A stretch of 64,000 nucleotides of DNA, from NCBI RefSeq assembly GCF_001646945.1, contig NZ_LUTV01000006.1, positions 84,695 to 148,694 of the forward strand, given 5' to 3'. Positions 35,758 to 46,797 of the stretch are shown piece after piece (the first letter of the stretch is position 1; the number at the start of each line of letters is the position of its first letter). A program made the translations under genes and the position numbers. A model generated the notes under the pieces. The model made no database searches. It was not told the DNA's origin and saw only the letters and a program-made list of their open reading frames with translations. The stretch comes from Endozoicomonas ascidiicola (GTDB lineage Bacteria > Pseudomonadota > Gammaproteobacteria > Pseudomonadales > Endozoicomonadaceae).

Positions 35758-38217
35758 ATGTCCATCCGGGAAACCGAACTCAAACTGCAAGGCCTGCGCT
35801 GTGCGGGTTGTGTGAGTAAAGTCGAAAAGGCTCTGTTTGCTGTTTATGGTGTCAGCGAAGCCCGTGTCAACCTGACAGACAGAACGGCATTAGTGACTGG
35901 AACCGCCAGCACTGAAGAGTTGATCAATGCGATTGAAACCATTGGTTTTGGTGCTGAGCTGCCTTCAGTTCAATCCAACTCTGCCACAATTTCCATTCCC
36001 GGCATGAACTGCGCTTCCTGTGTCGGAAAGATTGAAAAAGCACTGCTGAACATTACTGGTATCTCAGCATCCGTTAACCTTGCAGATAAAACGGTGACAG
36101 CTGAAACCAATGATGCCAGCTCGATTCAGCTTTACACTCAACAAATACTTGAGCAACTGGAAAACGTCGGTTACCCCGGTGTCGTTCTCGATTTGGGTGA
36201 AGCCTCCTATGAACAGCAAGAAGCCGATGATAAACGACGCTATCACTATCTGCTAAAACACACTTGGATTGCCCTTGGATTGGGTGTGCCTTTGATGGTC
36301 TGGGGCATGATCACCGGAGAAATGAGTGTTAATAACACTCAGCAGCAACTGGCCTGGGGCGTGGTTGGAATACTGACTGGATGGATTCTTGTGGTTTCCG
36401 GCGGTCACTTCTTTACCGGTATGTGGCAATCCCTTAAGCACCGCAGCGCGAATATGGACACCCTGGTAGCAACAGGAACAGGGGCAGCATGGCTTTATTC
36501 AATGATGGTCGTATTGTTCCCTCAATGGCTACCAGAATCCGCCCGTCACGTTTACTTTGAAGCCTCAGCCATGATTATTGGTTTGATCAATCTGGGGCAT
36601 GCCCTTGAACTCCGTGCCCGGGGGAAAACCAGTGAAGCGGTTAAACGATTGCTTGGGCTTCAGGCAAAAACCGCCCGGGTTGTTCGTCATGGACAAGATC
36701 TGGACATTCCTGTCAGTGACGTTCAAAAAGGCGACATCGTGCGAGTTCGCCCCGGCGAAAAAATCCCTGTGGATGGCTGCGTAACAGAAGGTGAAAGTTA
36801 TCTGGACGAGTCCATGCTCACCGGTGAACCAATACCTGTAGCAAAGTCCGTGGGTGACACGATCAGTGCCGGTACCATCAATAAGAATGGCTCTTTGCTC
36901 TTCACTGCAGAGAAGGTGGGCAGTGAAACCGCGCTGGCGCAAATCATCGCTATGGTGAAAAAAGCACAAAGCGCCAAAATGCCCATTGCCCGATTGGCGG
37001 ACAAAATTTCCAGCATCTTTGTGCCTGCGGTGATCTTGATTGCACTGTTTGCAGCAAGTATCTGGTTCTTCTTTGGTCCTGAACCCAGAATTGCTCATAT
37101 GTTGGTGGTGACGACCACCGTCTTGATTATTGCCTGCCCCTGCGCCCTTGGTTTGGCTACGCCTATGTCGGTCATGGTGGGTGTTGGTAAAGCAGCGGAG
37201 CTGGGGATACTGATTCGTAAAGGCGATGCACTGCAACAGGCCAGCAAATTAACGACACTGGTTTTAGATAAAACAGGCACCATTACAGAAGGTCGCCCTA
37301 CCGTTACCCAAATCATTACTCATGAGTCATTTACCGAAGCACGACTACTGACGCTTGCAGCCAGTCTGGAACAGGCATCAGAACACCCTCTGGCAGAAGC
37401 CATTGTAGAGTCCGGAAAACAACAGGCCAGTGAACTGAGTGCTGTAAAAAACTTTCAGGCCATTCCCGGGCATGGTGTTTCCGGCCAGGTAGATACCCAT
37501 AATCTTTTACTGGGTAATGCCAAACTCATGGCTGATAGCCACATTGATACCTCAGTGTTTGAATCCCAAAGTGTCAAGCTGGCAGAACAAGGTCAAACCC
37601 CGATGTACTTTGCTGTGAATCAACAACTGGCAGGTATTATTTCGGTATCTGACCCTATTCGTTCCGATTCCAAAACGGCTATACAACGACTTAAACAGCT
37701 TGGTATCAAGGTAGTCATGTTGACTGGGGATAATAAACTCACCGCACAAGCCATAGCAAAACAGGCTGATATTGATGAGTTTTTTGCAGAAGTGCTCCCC
37801 GGTGATAAAGCAGATCATGTACAACAACTGCAGCACCAAAAACACACGGTCGGAATGGCCGGTGATGGCATCAATGATGCCCCTGCCCTGGCTCAAGCGG
37901 ATGTCGGGTTTGCAGTGGGTTCGGGCACTGATGTTGCCATTGAGTCGGCAGATATTACGTTAATGGGCTCTTCGCTGCATGGCGTTGCGGATGCCATTGA
38001 ACTTTCAAGAGCCACGTTGCGCAATATCAAGCAGAATCTGTTTGGAGCATTTATTTATAATTCTCTAGGTATTCCTGTGGCTGCTGGCATTTTATTTCCG
38101 TTAACAGGGATGTTGCTGAATCCGGTAATTGCCGGTGGGGCGATGGCGTTATCTTCTGTCACTGTTGTATCCAACGCAAACAGGCTGAGATTTTTCAAAC
38201 CATCCGGTAAACGTTGA
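35758..38217 (+). CDS. copA: Copper-exporting P1B-type ATPase
   Basis: An 819-residue P-type ATPase. Two N-terminal heavy-metal domains carry Cys15-Ala-Gly-Cys18 and Cys85-Ala-Ser-Cys88. The membrane metal site is [10 protein letters not shown] (about residue 460), the phosphorylated Asp lies in DKTGT (about 503), and [14 protein letters not shown] (about 701) is the hinge. ITVSS-like Asn and Ser near the last helices suit Cu+. CopA pumps Cu+ from the cytoplasm into the periplasm. GGAG lies 8 bases before the ATG. It converges with the sensor kinase gene, and no CueR gene is adjacent. Confidence 0.95.
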   Translation: MSIRETELKLQGLRCAGCVSKVEKALFAVYGVSEARVNLTDRTALVTGTASTEELINAIETIGFGAELPSVQSNSATISIPGMNCASCVGKIEKALLNITGISASVNLADKTVTAETNDASSIQLYTQQILEQLENVGYPGVVLDLGEASYEQQEADDKRRYHYLLKHTWIALGLGVPLMVWGMITGEMSVNNTQQQLAWGVVGILTGWILVVSGGHFFTGMWQSLKHRSANMDTLVATGTGAAWLYSMMVVLFPQWLPESARHVYFEASAMIIGLINLGHALELRARGKTSEAVKRLLGLQAKTARVVRHGQDLDIPVSDVQKGDIVRVRPGEKIPVDGCVTEGESYLDESMLTGEPIPVAKSVGDTISAGTINKNGSLLFTAEKVGSETALAQIIAMVKKAQSAKMPIARLADKISSIFVPAVILIALFAASIWFFFGPEPRIAHMLVVTTTVLIIACPCALGLATPMSVMVGVGKAAELGILIRKGDALQQASKLTTLVLDKTGTITEGRPTVTQIITHESFTEARLLTLAASLEQASEHPLAEAIVESGKQQASELSAVKNFQAIPGHGVSGQVDTHNLLLGNAKLMADSHIDTSVFESQSVKLAEQGQTPMYFAVNQQLAGIISVSDPIRSDSKTAIQRLKQLGIKVVMLTGDNKLTAQAIAKQADIDEFFAEVLPGDKADHVQQLQHQKHTVGMAGDGINDAPALAQADVGFAVGSGTDVAIESADITLMGSSLHGVADAIELSRATLRNIKQNLFGAFIYNSLGIPVAAGILFPLTGMLLNPVIAGGAMALSSVTVVSNANRLRFFKPSGKR

Positions 38218-38235
38218 TGTACGCATAAAGACCGG

Positions 38236-39741
38236 CTAAACCGGCAACGTAACAACCACCTCCAACCCGCCTTCTTCGTGATTGCGGAGTTGGAGGTTAC
38301 CACCATGAATACTCACCAGATGTCGTGCCGTTACCAACCCAAGACCATGCCCTTCCGGGTTGCGTTTATAACCAAACTCCAAACGCTGATAAGGCTTAAA
38401 GGTGGAAATATCCACCCCGGCGGGCAGGCCAGGCCCACTATCCCTGATGGTAATAATAATCTGGTCGTCTTCACGCTTTATATAAACATTGACCGGAGAG
38501 CCATAAACGATTCCGTTGCCTATTAGATTTTCCAGACACCGCTTTAAAGCCAGAGGTTTGCCCGTTACTTCGTATATCCCATGATTATTTTCACCGTTTG
38601 GATGAAAGGGCGTATGCAGCCAGGCTCGCTGGCCGACCGACTGAGCAGCAAGGGTAATCTCATTCAACAACCGATCTAAATCCACCACTTCCGCATTTTC
38701 ATGAATATCCGTATCACTGACCACCTGAAGCGCAGATTTCACCATGATCTCTAACTGTTCCAGATCTTTGATAAATGGATCACGAACATTGTCATCATCC
38801 ATTAGCTCAGCACGCAGCCGGAGTCGGGTAATCGGGGTTTTTAAATCATGAGAAATGCCCGAGAATAGTTGCTTCCGATCATTCATATAATGTCGGATAT
38901 TTTTCTGCATATGGTTAAAGGCACGTGCCGTACGTTCATATTCAAGGCAGCCCTGCTCCGAAACGGTGACCGGCTCCAACCCTTCACCAAAAGCCTTGGC
39001 CGCACTGGAAAGCGCTTCAAAAGGCCGAACCATAAAGTAAATAGCCATGGTCGCAAAAGCCAATAGTGTTAACATCCAGGCCATATAGGATGTCTGTAGC
39101 GGTGCGGGAGAAAGTTCTTCAGCCAATATGGATGAATCCGGCATCAATGTCGCCAAATAGAGCCACTCTCCGGTTTCAAGCTTCAGCTGAATCACCAGTA
39201 CTGGTAAATCCAACGGATCAACCATCAAGCTTTCTTTACCCCAGTTGTCGGGTAAATCTTTCAGGTATGTCTGATTGTTAATCACTTTTAATGTTTCTGG
39301 TCGGGAGAATGCCACTTTCGGTTGACCAAAAATATGTTTATCACTACCTAATACAGCTTTGAAAACATTCACCACCGTCTGTTGAGCCTGAGAGTTTTGA
39401 TAGGGTGAAAGCTGAATAAAATCGGAATTCAACGTAATAAAATATCGGGCACCGCCCATGTATCGCAGTTGATTAATGGTGACCTTGCGAATTTCTGCTG
39501 GCTGCGTCACAAAATAATCAATGGTTGCCAGCATCCGCAACGCCACATTGGTGGAGACTTTTGCCAGAGCCTGCTGACGGTCACTCTCCATTTCTTTTTC
39601 CCAAAGATAATTCACCAACAGCTGAGAGGTGAAAATCAAGGCAAACATAACCACCAAAAACCGACCCGCCAGAGTACTGGGAGAATAGATATTGATCTTG
39701 CTGATTAAAGCATGCCAACTGTTTTTGATCTTGCCAGTCAT
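38236..39741 (-). CDS. Sensor histidine kinase (EnvZ-like)
   Basis: A 501-residue membrane kinase: one helix at about residues 25-45, a periplasmic domain of about 170 residues, a second helix near 210-230, a HAMP linker, then GISHDLKTPITRLRLRAELM with the phosphorylated His (about 295), and the ATP domain blocks NLIGNGIVYG, DSGPGLP and GHGLGLVTARHL. The frame ends 3 bases after the response regulator on the same strand, so both are one operon. The input signal is not known. Convergent with copA. Confidence 0.93.
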   Translation of the reverse strand: MTGKIKNSWHALISKINIYSPSTLAGRFLVVMFALIFTSQLLVNYLWEKEMESDRQQALAKVSTNVALRMLATIDYFVTQPAEIRKVTINQLRYMGGARYFITLNSDFIQLSPYQNSQAQQTVVNVFKAVLGSDKHIFGQPKVAFSRPETLKVINNQTYLKDLPDNWGKESLMVDPLDLPVLVIQLKLETGEWLYLATLMPDSSILAEELSPAPLQTSYMAWMLTLLAFATMAIYFMVRPFEALSSAAKAFGEGLEPVTVSEQGCLEYERTARAFNHMQKNIRHYMNDRKQLFSGISHDLKTPITRLRLRAELMDDDNVRDPFIKDLEQLEIMVKSALQVVSDTDIHENAEVVDLDRLLNEITLAAQSVGQRAWLHTPFHPNGENNHGIYEVTGKPLALKRCLENLIGNGIVYGSPVNVYIKREDDQIIITIRDSGPGLPAGVDISTFKPYQRLEFGYKRNPEGHGLGLVTARHLVSIHGGNLQLRNHEEGGLEVVVTLPV

Positions 39742-39744
39742 AAA

Positions 39745-40506
39745 TTATTGATACGCCGTCACCGGCTCATGGGTGTGCTCAGTAAAGTGGACATCTGTCG
39801 CCAAAATGTAGCCGGAACCACGAACCGTTTTGATAATCTCTGGTGACTTTGCATCTTCCCCTAAACAATGTCTCAATCTGCTGATATGTACATCAATAAA
39901 ACGATCCAATGGGTCAGAATTTCTTTTTCGTGTTTCTGCCGCAATATATTCCCGACTCAATACTTTGCCTGCGTTGTTAATAAACAACATCAGCAAGTTA
40001 TAGTCAGCGCCTGAAAACGACAATGGTTTTCCATCGGCACTGTATAAAGCCCGGGTAACCGTATCGAGACAGAGACCATGAAACCAGCAGTATCTTAAAG
40101 AGGGCTTAACCATTGGTTCAACAGGTTCACTACGACGGAAAATCGCTTTGATGCGGGCTAACAGTTCCCTTGGGTTAAAAGGCTTGGCAAGGTAATCATC
40201 AGCGCCAATTTCAAGACCAATTATCCGATCCATTTCATCCGACACTGCCGTCAACATAATCACCGGAACTTTGGAAAAAGTACGCAGGGTACGACACACT
40301 TCGAAGCCATCCATACCGGGCATCATAATATCCAGAACCACCATGGAACGGAGCGCTTCATCTGGTGACAGGCTTTGAAACCGATTGAGAAAGAACTCTC
40401 CATCGTCACAAGCCTCAACACAGAAGCCATGCTTTGACAGGTACTCTGCAATCAACTGACGAATACCGTCATCGTCATCCACAACAAAAATCCGGTGTGC
40501 TCCCAT
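39745..40506 (-). CDS. OmpR/PhoB-type response regulator
   Basis: A 253-residue regulator. The receiver has VVDDDDGIRQL, phosphorylation Asp59 in LDIMMPGMDG, Thr in MLTAVSD and Lys in LAKPFNPREL. The C-terminal winged helix ends IKTVRGSGYILA. Partner of the kinase at 38236. It is divergent from mglB across 211 bases that also hold an inverted repeat, CGTCTG-8-CAGACG (40566-40585), so the sugar transporter is a likely target. Confidence 0.93.
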   Translation of the reverse strand: MGAHRIFVVDDDDGIRQLIAEYLSKHGFCVEACDDGEFFLNRFQSLSPDEALRSMVVLDIMMPGMDGFEVCRTLRTFSKVPVIMLTAVSDEMDRIIGLEIGADDYLAKPFNPRELLARIKAIFRRSEPVEPMVKPSLRYCWFHGLCLDTVTRALYSADGKPLSFSGADYNLLMLFINNAGKVLSREYIAAETRKRNSDPLDRFIDVHISRLRHCLGEDAKSPEIIKTVRGSGYILATDVHFTEHTHEPVTAYQ

Positions 40507-40717
40507 GCCCCCTCCTGTACTTTCTTCATCCTGATTATTTCAGTCAATAGAAAGTGGATAAATGACGTCTGGCAATAATCAGACGCTTTATCATAGTTAT
40601 TTTAAGATTTTGTTACACTTCGTTGATCTCTCTTACCCTAACATCCATTTTCATTTGATAGCATTAGTTGACGCAAAAGTACCAAATATAAAATTCACAT
40701 AAAAGAGAGCAACAAAG

Positions 40718-41692
40718 ATGAAAAAAACTACCATGTTTGCTGCCATAATGGCAGCTATGACCTTTGGCGGTACTGCGAACGCCAGCACAACTCTGGGTGT
40801 TACTGTCTACAAATACGACGATAACTTCATGGCTACCGTCAGAAGAGCCATCGAAGCGGAAGCTGGTAAAGTAGAAGACGTTCGTCTTCTTATGAACGAT
40901 TCGCAGAACGACCAATCCAAGCAGAACGATCAGGTCGACGTAATGCTGGCCAAGGGTGTTGATGCTCTGGCCATCAATCTTGTTGACCCTGCCGCCGCGC
41001 CGGTCATTATCCAGAAAGCAAAACTGGATAACGTGCCTATCGTTTTCTACAACAAAGAACCAACCGCGGACGCCCTGGCCAGTTACGAGCACGCTTACTA
41101 TGTTGGCACAGACTCCAAAGAGTCCGGCATTATCCAGGGTGAGCTGATCAGTGAGCACTGGATTCAAAACCCTGCATGGGACTTGAACGGCGATGGCAAA
41201 ATCCAGTATGTACTGCTTAAAGGTGAGCCAGGCCATCCAGACGCTGAAGCCAGAACTTCCTACGTTATCTCCACTATGAACGACAAGGGATATGAGACAG
41301 AAGCTCTGCACCTCGATACCGCCATGTGGGATACCGCCATGGCTAAAGACAAGGTTGACGCCTGGATCTCTGGCCCTAACGCTGAAAAAATCGAAGTAGT
41401 CATCGCCAACAACGATGCCATGGCCATGGGCGCCATCGAATCTCTGAAGGCTGCTGATAAGTCTTCCATTCCGGTTTTCGGTGTAGACGCGCTGACCGAA
41501 GCACTGGCTCTGATCAAAAATGGCCAGATGCAAGGTACCGTTCTGAACGATGCCAACAATCAGGCTAAAGCGGCTTTCGAACTGGCGAATAACCTGGCCA
41601 ACGGCAAGGCTGCCGGCGAAGGTACCAACTGGAATATTGAAAACAAAGTTGTTCGTGTTCCTTACGTTGGTGTTGATAGTAGCGACCTGTAA
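40718..41692 (+). CDS. mglB: Galactose/glucose-binding periplasmic protein
   Basis: A 324-residue solute-binding protein of the MglB type. Residues 1-22 form the signal peptide (TFGGTANA). [21 protein letters not shown] starts the first lobe; [23 protein letters not shown] has the Ca2+-binding EF-hand-like loop that marks MglB, and [18 protein letters not shown] begins the second. It binds D-galactose and D-glucose and feeds MglAC. AAGAGAG is found 10 bases before the ATG. The stop is followed by a repeat element with a long hairpin before mglA. Confidence 0.94.
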   Translation: MKKTTMFAAIMAAMTFGGTANASTTLGVTVYKYDDNFMATVRRAIEAEAGKVEDVRLLMNDSQNDQSKQNDQVDVMLAKGVDALAINLVDPAAAPVIIQKAKLDNVPIVFYNKEPTADALASYEHAYYVGTDSKESGIIQGELISEHWIQNPAWDLNGDGKIQYVLLKGEPGHPDAEARTSYVISTMNDKGYETEALHLDTAMWDTAMAKDKVDAWISGPNAEKIEVVIANNDAMAMGAIESLKAADKSSIPVFGVDALTEALALIKNGQMQGTVLNDANNQAKAAFELANNLANGKAAGEGTNWNIENKVVRVPYVGVDSSDL

Positions 41693-41712
41693 ATCGCTAT
41701 GATAAATCAGGG

Positions 41713-41841
41713 TTAGGGAAGTGGCATTGTAGAAAGTACCAGTCATCCGTCATTCCCGCGCAGGCGGGAATCCATTACGAGCCGTGGATCCCCGCCTGCG
41801 CGGGGATGACGATGGTATATTTTTAACTGCAGCTTCCCTTA
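41713..41841. repeat. Palindromic repeat element, copy 2
   Basis: A 129-bp element with ends TTAGGGAAGTGG and CTTCCCTTAA. The inner arms TCATTCCCGCGCAGGCGGG and CCCGCCTGCGCGGGGATGA can form a long stable hairpin. It lies between mglB and mglA and may act as a barrier to 3' decay or as an attenuator. Confidence 0.75.
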
Positions 41842-41950
41842 AGTATAGTTAACCCTGATTTTTACAACGCCTCTCTTTCTCGTTTTAAGAGCAGTTGGTG
41901 GAAACTATACATTCCACCGGGTGTTCTGTGTCTCTAAAAGTCAGAAAGCT

Positions 41951-43462
41951 ATGGAAACCAGCACCCAGAATGATTGGCTTCTGGAAATGAACGACGTCAG
42001 TAAGTCGTTTCCCGGAGTAAAAGCCCTGGACAGGGTTAATTTAAAAGTCCGACCCCATTCCGTCCATGCCTTAATGGGAGAAAACGGTGCGGGGAAATCG
42101 ACCTTATTAAAATGCCTGTTTGGTATTTATGAAAAAGACGAAGGCAGTATTTATTTTCAAGGTCAGCCTGTTGAATTTGAATCTTCAAAAGAAGCATTGG
42201 ATCACGGTGTCTCCATGGTTCATCAGGAGTTAAACCAAGTATTGCAATCCAGTGTGATGGATAACGTCTGGTTAGGTCGGTATCCAAAGAAAAATGGCTT
42301 TATTGATCACAAAGCCATGTACGATGAAACCAAACAGATATTTGAAGAACTGGATATTGATGTAGACCCAAAAGATAAAGTCGCGGATCTCTCCGTTTCC
42401 AAACGACAGATGGTAGAAATTGCCAAGGCATTTTCCTACAACGCCAAGATCGTCATTATGGACGAACCGACATCGTCACTGTCGGAAAAAGAAGTCCGCC
42501 ACCTGTTCACCATTATTCGAAAACTAAAAGACCGTGGCTGTGGCATTGTTTATATCTCTCACAAAATGGATGAGATCTTTGCCGTCTGCGACGATATCAC
42601 GATCCTCCGGGATGGCCAGTGGGTAACCACACGACCACTGGAAGGGCTGGATATGGATCAGATCATCAGCTTGATGGTCGGCCGTGAGCTGACACAGCGC
42701 TTCCCGCCACGAGATAATGAGCCAAAAGAAGTGATCCTTGAAGTCAGTAACCTGACTGCCAAGAATCAACCTTCCATTCAGGATGTCAGTTTTGATCTCA
42801 GAAAAGGAGAAGTTCTGGGTATTGCCGGCCTTGTGGGCGCTCGAAGAACCGATGTCGTTGAAACCATTTTTGGAATCCGTGATAAAAGCAGTGGTTCCAT
42901 CACGCTCCACGGCAAAGAGTTGGCGAACAAAGATGCCTATGAAGCCATTCACAACGGCTTTTCACTAGTCACCGAAGAGCGTCGTGCAACTGGCATCTAT
43001 TCAACACTGGACATCACCTTTAATTCACTGATCGCCAACATTGAAAAATACAAAGGCAAATCCGGACTGCTCAGCAGTAAATCCATGGGGGATGACACTC
43101 AGTGGGTGATCAACTCCATGAAAGTGAAAACCCCGGGGCATAAAACCCGAATCGGCTCACTGTCTGGTGGTAATCAACAGAAAGTGGTTATTGGTCGATG
43201 GCTGCTGACTCAACCAGAAATCCTGATGCTTGATGAGCCCACTCGAGGCATCGATGTTGGCGCCAAGTTTGAGATTTACCAACTGATACTGGATCTCGCT
43301 AAAAAAGATAAAGGCATCATTATGATCTCCTCAGAAATGCCAGAGCTGCTCGGTGTCACCGACCGAATCATGGTGATGAGTAATGGTCGTGTTGCCGGCA
43401 TTGTTAATACCAAAGACACCACCCAGCACGAAATCCTTGAGCTGGCTGCGAAGTATTTGTAA
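41951..43462 (+). CDS. mglA: Galactose/glucose ABC transporter ATP-binding protein
   Basis: A 503-residue protein with two fused ABC domains. The first has [16 protein letters not shown] and [31 protein letters not shown], the second [26 protein letters not shown] and [34 protein letters not shown]; the degenerate second Walker A is usual for sugar importers. It powers MglC. ATG 41951 is preferred; GTG 41921 is in frame but has no ribosome-binding site. A repeat element separates it from mglB. Confidence 0.94.
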   Translation: METSTQNDWLLEMNDVSKSFPGVKALDRVNLKVRPHSVHALMGENGAGKSTLLKCLFGIYEKDEGSIYFQGQPVEFESSKEALDHGVSMVHQELNQVLQSSVMDNVWLGRYPKKNGFIDHKAMYDETKQIFEELDIDVDPKDKVADLSVSKRQMVEIAKAFSYNAKIVIMDEPTSSLSEKEVRHLFTIIRKLKDRGCGIVYISHKMDEIFAVCDDITILRDGQWVTTRPLEGLDMDQIISLMVGRELTQRFPPRDNEPKEVILEVSNLTAKNQPSIQDVSFDLRKGEVLGIAGLVGARRTDVVETIFGIRDKSSGSITLHGKELANKDAYEAIHNGFSLVTEERRATGIYSTLDITFNSLIANIEKYKGKSGLLSSKSMGDDTQWVINSMKVKTPGHKTRIGSLSGGNQQKVVIGRWLLTQPEILMLDEPTRGIDVGAKFEIYQLILDLAKKDKGIIMISSEMPELLGVTDRIMVMSNGRVAGIVNTKDTTQHEILELAAKYL

Positions 43463-43512
43463 CCAATTTTGATTTTAAATTTTAGTTTAAATAAAGAGGG
43501 GGGAGGACTGCC

Positions 43513-44541
43513 ATGAGCAACGCCAGCAGTCTTACAGCGGGAAAACAATTTAATGTCCTGCGTTTGATTAAAGAAGGTGGCATTTATGCTGTACTTCTGA
43601 TTCTTCTTGCTGTGATCATTATTCAGGAACCGTCGTTTGTTAGCCTGAGAAACATCAGCAACATACTTACTCAGTCGTCTGTACGAATCATTATTGCACT
43701 GGGTGTTGCCAGTTTGATTGTCACTCAGGGTACTGACTTATCGGCTGGTCGTCAGGTGGGTTTGGCAGCGGTTATTTCTGCAACCCTGTTACAAGCGCTG
43801 GAAAACGTCAATAAAGTATTCCCTGAAATAGGCCCAATGCCGATTCCGGCGGTGATTCTTATTGTCTGCGCCATCGGTGCCATTATTGGTATGGTAAACG
43901 GCATTGTGGTGGCCTACCTGAAGGTAACGCCATTTATTGCCACCATGGGCTCCATGATTATCGTGTATGGGCTTAACTCCCTCTATTACGATTATGTAGG
44001 CGCATCACCGGTCGCTGGTTTTGCGCCTCAGTTCTCAGAATTTACCCAGGGATTTATAAGGCTTGGTGATTTCAGGCTGTCGTATATTACTTTTTATGCA
44101 GCCATTGCCACGGTATTCAGCTGGATTCTCTGGAACAAAACCGTCTTTGGTAAAAACATTTTTGCCATCGGTGGCAACCCGGAAGCGGCGAAAGTCTCTG
44201 GTGTTAACGTGCCTCTTACTCTGCTGAAAGTCTATGCGTTGTCTGGCGTCTTCTATGCCTTTGCCGGTCTGCTGGAAGCGGGACGTATCGGTTCAGCCAC
44301 CAACAACCTCGGTTTCCTCTACGAGTTGGATGCCATTGCCGCCTGTGTGGTGGGTGGTGTTTCCTTCGCAGGTGGTGTGGGTAGCATTAAGGGCGTAGTC
44401 ACCGGAGTACTGATCTTCACCATTATCAACTATGGTATGACCTACATCGGTATCAACCCATACTGGCAGTTCATTATTAAAGGCGGAATTATTATCTTCG
44501 CTGTGGCATTGGACTCAATGAAGTACGCTGATAAGAAGTAA
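43513..44541 (+). CDS. mglC: Galactose/glucose ABC transporter permease
   Basis: A 342-residue membrane protein with about ten helices. GTDLSAGRQVGLAAVISATLLQ, GMVNGIVVAYLKVTPFIATMGSM and GGNPEAAKVSGV are MglC blocks. It forms the channel for MglA. GGGGGGAGG is 6 bases before the ATG. The gene is followed by a hairpin (44549-44576). Confidence 0.94.
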   Translation: MSNASSLTAGKQFNVLRLIKEGGIYAVLLILLAVIIIQEPSFVSLRNISNILTQSSVRIIIALGVASLIVTQGTDLSAGRQVGLAAVISATLLQALENVNKVFPEIGPMPIPAVILIVCAIGAIIGMVNGIVVAYLKVTPFIATMGSMIIVYGLNSLYYDYVGASPVAGFAPQFSEFTQGFIRLGDFRLSYITFYAAIATVFSWILWNKTVFGKNIFAIGGNPEAAKVSGVNVPLTLLKVYALSGVFYAFAGLLEAGRIGSATNNLGFLYELDAIAACVVGGVSFAGGVGSIKGVVTGVLIFTIINYGMTYIGINPYWQFIIKGGIIIFAVALDSMKYADKK

Positions 44542-44548
44542 TGCCAAT

Positions 44549-44576
44549 CCCTGCGCTGGCATATACCAGTGCAGGG
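44549..44576 (+). terminator. Hairpin after mglC
   Basis: CCCTGCGCTGG pairs with CCAGTGCAGGG (one G-U pair) across a 6-base loop, 8 bases after the mglC stop. There is no long T-run, so it may be a 3' end-stabilising hairpin or a weak terminator. Confidence 0.5.
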
Positions 44577-44642
44577 TTGAACCATTTCATGATGCCTGTG
44601 TCTTACATTACTGTATTTATTCTTTAGTGATAGAAATCTGAA

Positions 44643-45506
44643 ATGAAACCTCCCTTTTTATTATTTCGAGTATTGGTATTTTCACTCCCTCTGTTTGCTT
44701 CAATATCCTGGGCACAGGAATCAACGATGCCAGATGCAATATCACTGTCCCACTTGCTTGATAACGTCTCATATATCGACCCTGAAACGATCGAAAACCT
44801 CATACTTAAAGATCAGGATTTCATTCTTTATTCTGACCTGAAGTTTCAGGAACAATCATTGACCTGGGGTGATGAGCTCATCGAAATTGGTAAAATAACG
44901 GGCATGGGGGTTCTGGCGGCAACCAGCTATGGCATTATTCATGATTTGATCACCACTCAAATCCATTTCGGCTATTTCTCTGACCTAAACCTGACTCATC
45001 ATGGACTGGTAACACTTAAACATTTTCCGTGGGTATACCATTCAGAATCTCGAATTCTGTACGCGCTGCTCTGGGGCACCATTTCAACATGGTGGGTAGG
45101 ACTGCCCCTGGGAGGCCTTTCTGCTATTGCAGCCAGGATAGATCCCAAATCCATTAAACACACATGGCATGATCTGGTCAAACCTATCTCTGTTTTAATA
45201 GCTGCGAATCTGGGTGCTGCACTAATGACCGGCGTCATGACTTATGCCACCACAGGCGACAGATTTTCTGCGGTTGCAGCAATGCACAATAGTTCATACC
45301 TCGCAGGTGCTGCGGGCGGCCTGCTGCTGCCATTTTATATTTACTTTTCACGCCCGGGCTTCACTGGTACGTTACAAAGTCAATGTATGCACATGACGGA
45401 TACACTATTAAAGCTGTTTAAAGATAACCCTGACAATCCGGATATACTGGCACTGATTCGCTTTCTCCTGAATAGTTCGAATGGAAATTGTCATCTACCA
45501 GAATAG
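44643..45506 (+). CDS. Uncharacterised integral membrane protein
   Basis: A 287-residue protein with a signal peptide (residues 1-24), a polar region, then about four helices. YGIIHDLITTQI, FGYFSDLNLTHHG, WGTISTWWVGLPLGGLSAIAAR and SAVAAMHNSSYLAGAAGGLL match a conserved family of unknown function that I recall only from anonymous entries. Its own start lies 101 bases after mglC and after the hairpin, so it is likely a separate unit. Confidence 0.65.
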   Translation: MKPPFLLFRVLVFSLPLFASISWAQESTMPDAISLSHLLDNVSYIDPETIENLILKDQDFILYSDLKFQEQSLTWGDELIEIGKITGMGVLAATSYGIIHDLITTQIHFGYFSDLNLTHHGLVTLKHFPWVYHSESRILYALLWGTISTWWVGLPLGGLSAIAARIDPKSIKHTWHDLVKPISVLIAANLGAALMTGVMTYATTGDRFSAVAAMHNSSYLAGAAGGLLLPFYIYFSRPGFTGTLQSQCMHMTDTLLKLFKDNPDNPDILALIRFLLNSSNGNCHLPE

Positions 45507-45561
45507 TTCTGCCATAGGAATATAAAGTAATCTTGGTCAGTGAAAAAATGGATCCATGATC

Positions 45562-45627
45562 ATGAACATTTCCGAAGCAGCCAAACTGACCAATTTAATC
45601 CCTAAAACTGGCTGGCTAGGAGGCTGA
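45562..45627 (+). pseudogene. MerR-type regulator truncated by a MITE
   Basis: The frame starting at ATG 45562 reads MNISEAAKLTNLIPKT, the first helix-turn-helix of MerR/CueR regulators (compare MNISDVAKITGLTSKA), then runs into the MITE at 45619 and stops at TGA 45627. The rest of the gene is absent. It is therefore a remnant of a metal-responsive or related regulator. Confidence 0.6.
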
Positions 45628-45782
45628 CAGAGAATAGCACTCATAGCGAGGATGGTAGCGATTTTTCAGACCAATTTACTACCACCGTACGACTGCATGG
45701 ATGCAGGAGCTAGTACCCAAGGGCATAAATGCAACCCAAGGGCAGTTGCCGTGTAGGGCAGTCTATTCTCGGTCAGGCTCCC
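45619..45782. repeat. MITE, GGAGGCTG family, copy 1
   Basis: A 164-bp element with inverted ends GGAGGCTGACAGAGAATAG and CTATTCTCGGTCAGGCTCC. A related copy lies at 53916-54076. It ends the MerR-like remnant. No coding content; flanking duplication is not clear. Confidence 0.75.
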
Positions 45783-45788
45783 AGGGTA

Positions 45789-46580
45789 TCAGGTTGTCTG
45801 ATCCAGAAAAGCAATGACTTGCTGACCCAGATCTGCAGGTAAGGCGTCAGCAGAAATCTCAAGATGCCTCTTCAGCTCCCCCCTGCCGAGTAAGCTGGAT
45901 AGCATGCCAGATAAACCCCGTTGCTGACGATCCACTTCAAACCACAGTTTCAGTCGCTTCTCGTCCCGCCAGGCAACCACCTCAAGCTCTCGCCAGCGCC
46001 CGAGGAATTTTCCGGATACCGGCACAAATTCAAACTCCTGCACAAACGGTAGCTCGAAACCTTTTGCCGCTTCGCATTCTGCCTGACGGAGTTGTAAACC
46101 AGATCCCATGAGCGCTTCGAACAAACTACGCAACAATGGATCAGGCCTGACCACCAGTAGATCCGTATCCGATGGGTCAATAGCGAACTGGATATCCAGA
46201 CCAGTTTCCAGCCACACCTTACCTTCCCCCAAGGTAATAGGTGTATTCCAAGGCAACGTAAAACTGTCTTTGAAAACCCGCTCCTCGCCCGCCGCAATAA
46301 TAAACGACTCTGGTAGTGACCACTCACTGAGGGAGTAAACTTGTTTTACTTTCTCCTTAACCGATTCGTCACCATTACCTTTATTCCTTTCAATCTCTTC
46401 AAAATACTGACAGCAAATATCGAGATAAATATTATCAATTTGCTGCTCGACACTTCCGCCCTTCACATAGATATTGAAATCGACCCGTTCTCCAGGAACT
46501 AATTCCGGTTGCTTTAAAACAGCGTCAACTTTAGTAGCACCAATAGAAAGAGATGCCATGGCTTTTTTCAGTAGTGACAT
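45789..46580 (-). CDS. Spo0M family arrestin-like protein
   Basis: About 263 residues; starts MSLLKKAMASLSIGATKVDAVLKQPELVPGERVDFNIYVKGG, which aligns with B. subtilis Spo0M. The fold is a two-lobed arrestin-like beta-sandwich. Many non-sporulating bacteria have one; its role is not known. The frame extends to 46640, but those codons fall inside the MITE at 46626, so ATG 46580 is the better start. No clear ribosome-binding site. Confidence 0.85.
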   Translation of the reverse strand: MSLLKKAMASLSIGATKVDAVLKQPELVPGERVDFNIYVKGGSVEQQIDNIYLDICCQYFEEIERNKGNGDESVKEKVKQVYSLSEWSLPESFIIAAGEERVFKDSFTLPWNTPITLGEGKVWLETGLDIQFAIDPSDTDLLVVRPDPLLRSLFEALMGSGLQLRQAECEAAKGFELPFVQEFEFVPVSGKFLGRWRELEVVAWRDEKRLKLWFEVDRQQRGLSGMLSSLLGRGELKRHLEISADALPADLGQQVIAFLDQTT

Positions 46581-46625
46581 ATACGGCTTTTGCACATTAT
46601 TGTGGTTTATAAAATTTTGTAGGTT

Positions 46626-46788
46626 TGAGTAGTTTGCCATTTGGAACCGAATATTTCTGGCTTGTTGACCAGGTTCTCTGCAAGGCGCAACGGCGGGAGC
46701 ATAGCGAGCTATGTGACCAGAGTTGCAACGCAGTCAGAGGGCCTGATCAATGAGTCAGAAAATATGATTTCAGGTGGTTAACTACTTA
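46626..46788. repeat. MITE, TA-flanked family, copy 3
   Basis: A 163-bp element between the Spo0M-like and HAD genes, with ends TGAGTAGTTTGCCATTTGG and a right end whose complement is TAAGTAGTTAACCACCTG. The centre carries GGAGCATAGC and AGTTGCAACGC as in copy 1. The left end is the more decayed. Confidence 0.7.
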
Positions 46789-46797
46789 TAAATTGGT

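Noticed and set aside
35560..35790. Leftward 76-codon frame at the copA start
   Set aside because: It starts at a TTG inside copA with no ribosome-binding site; a partly protein-like stretch (ISFVIVCSSQKDCEQLLEHK) could be a gene remnant, but it is too weak to call.
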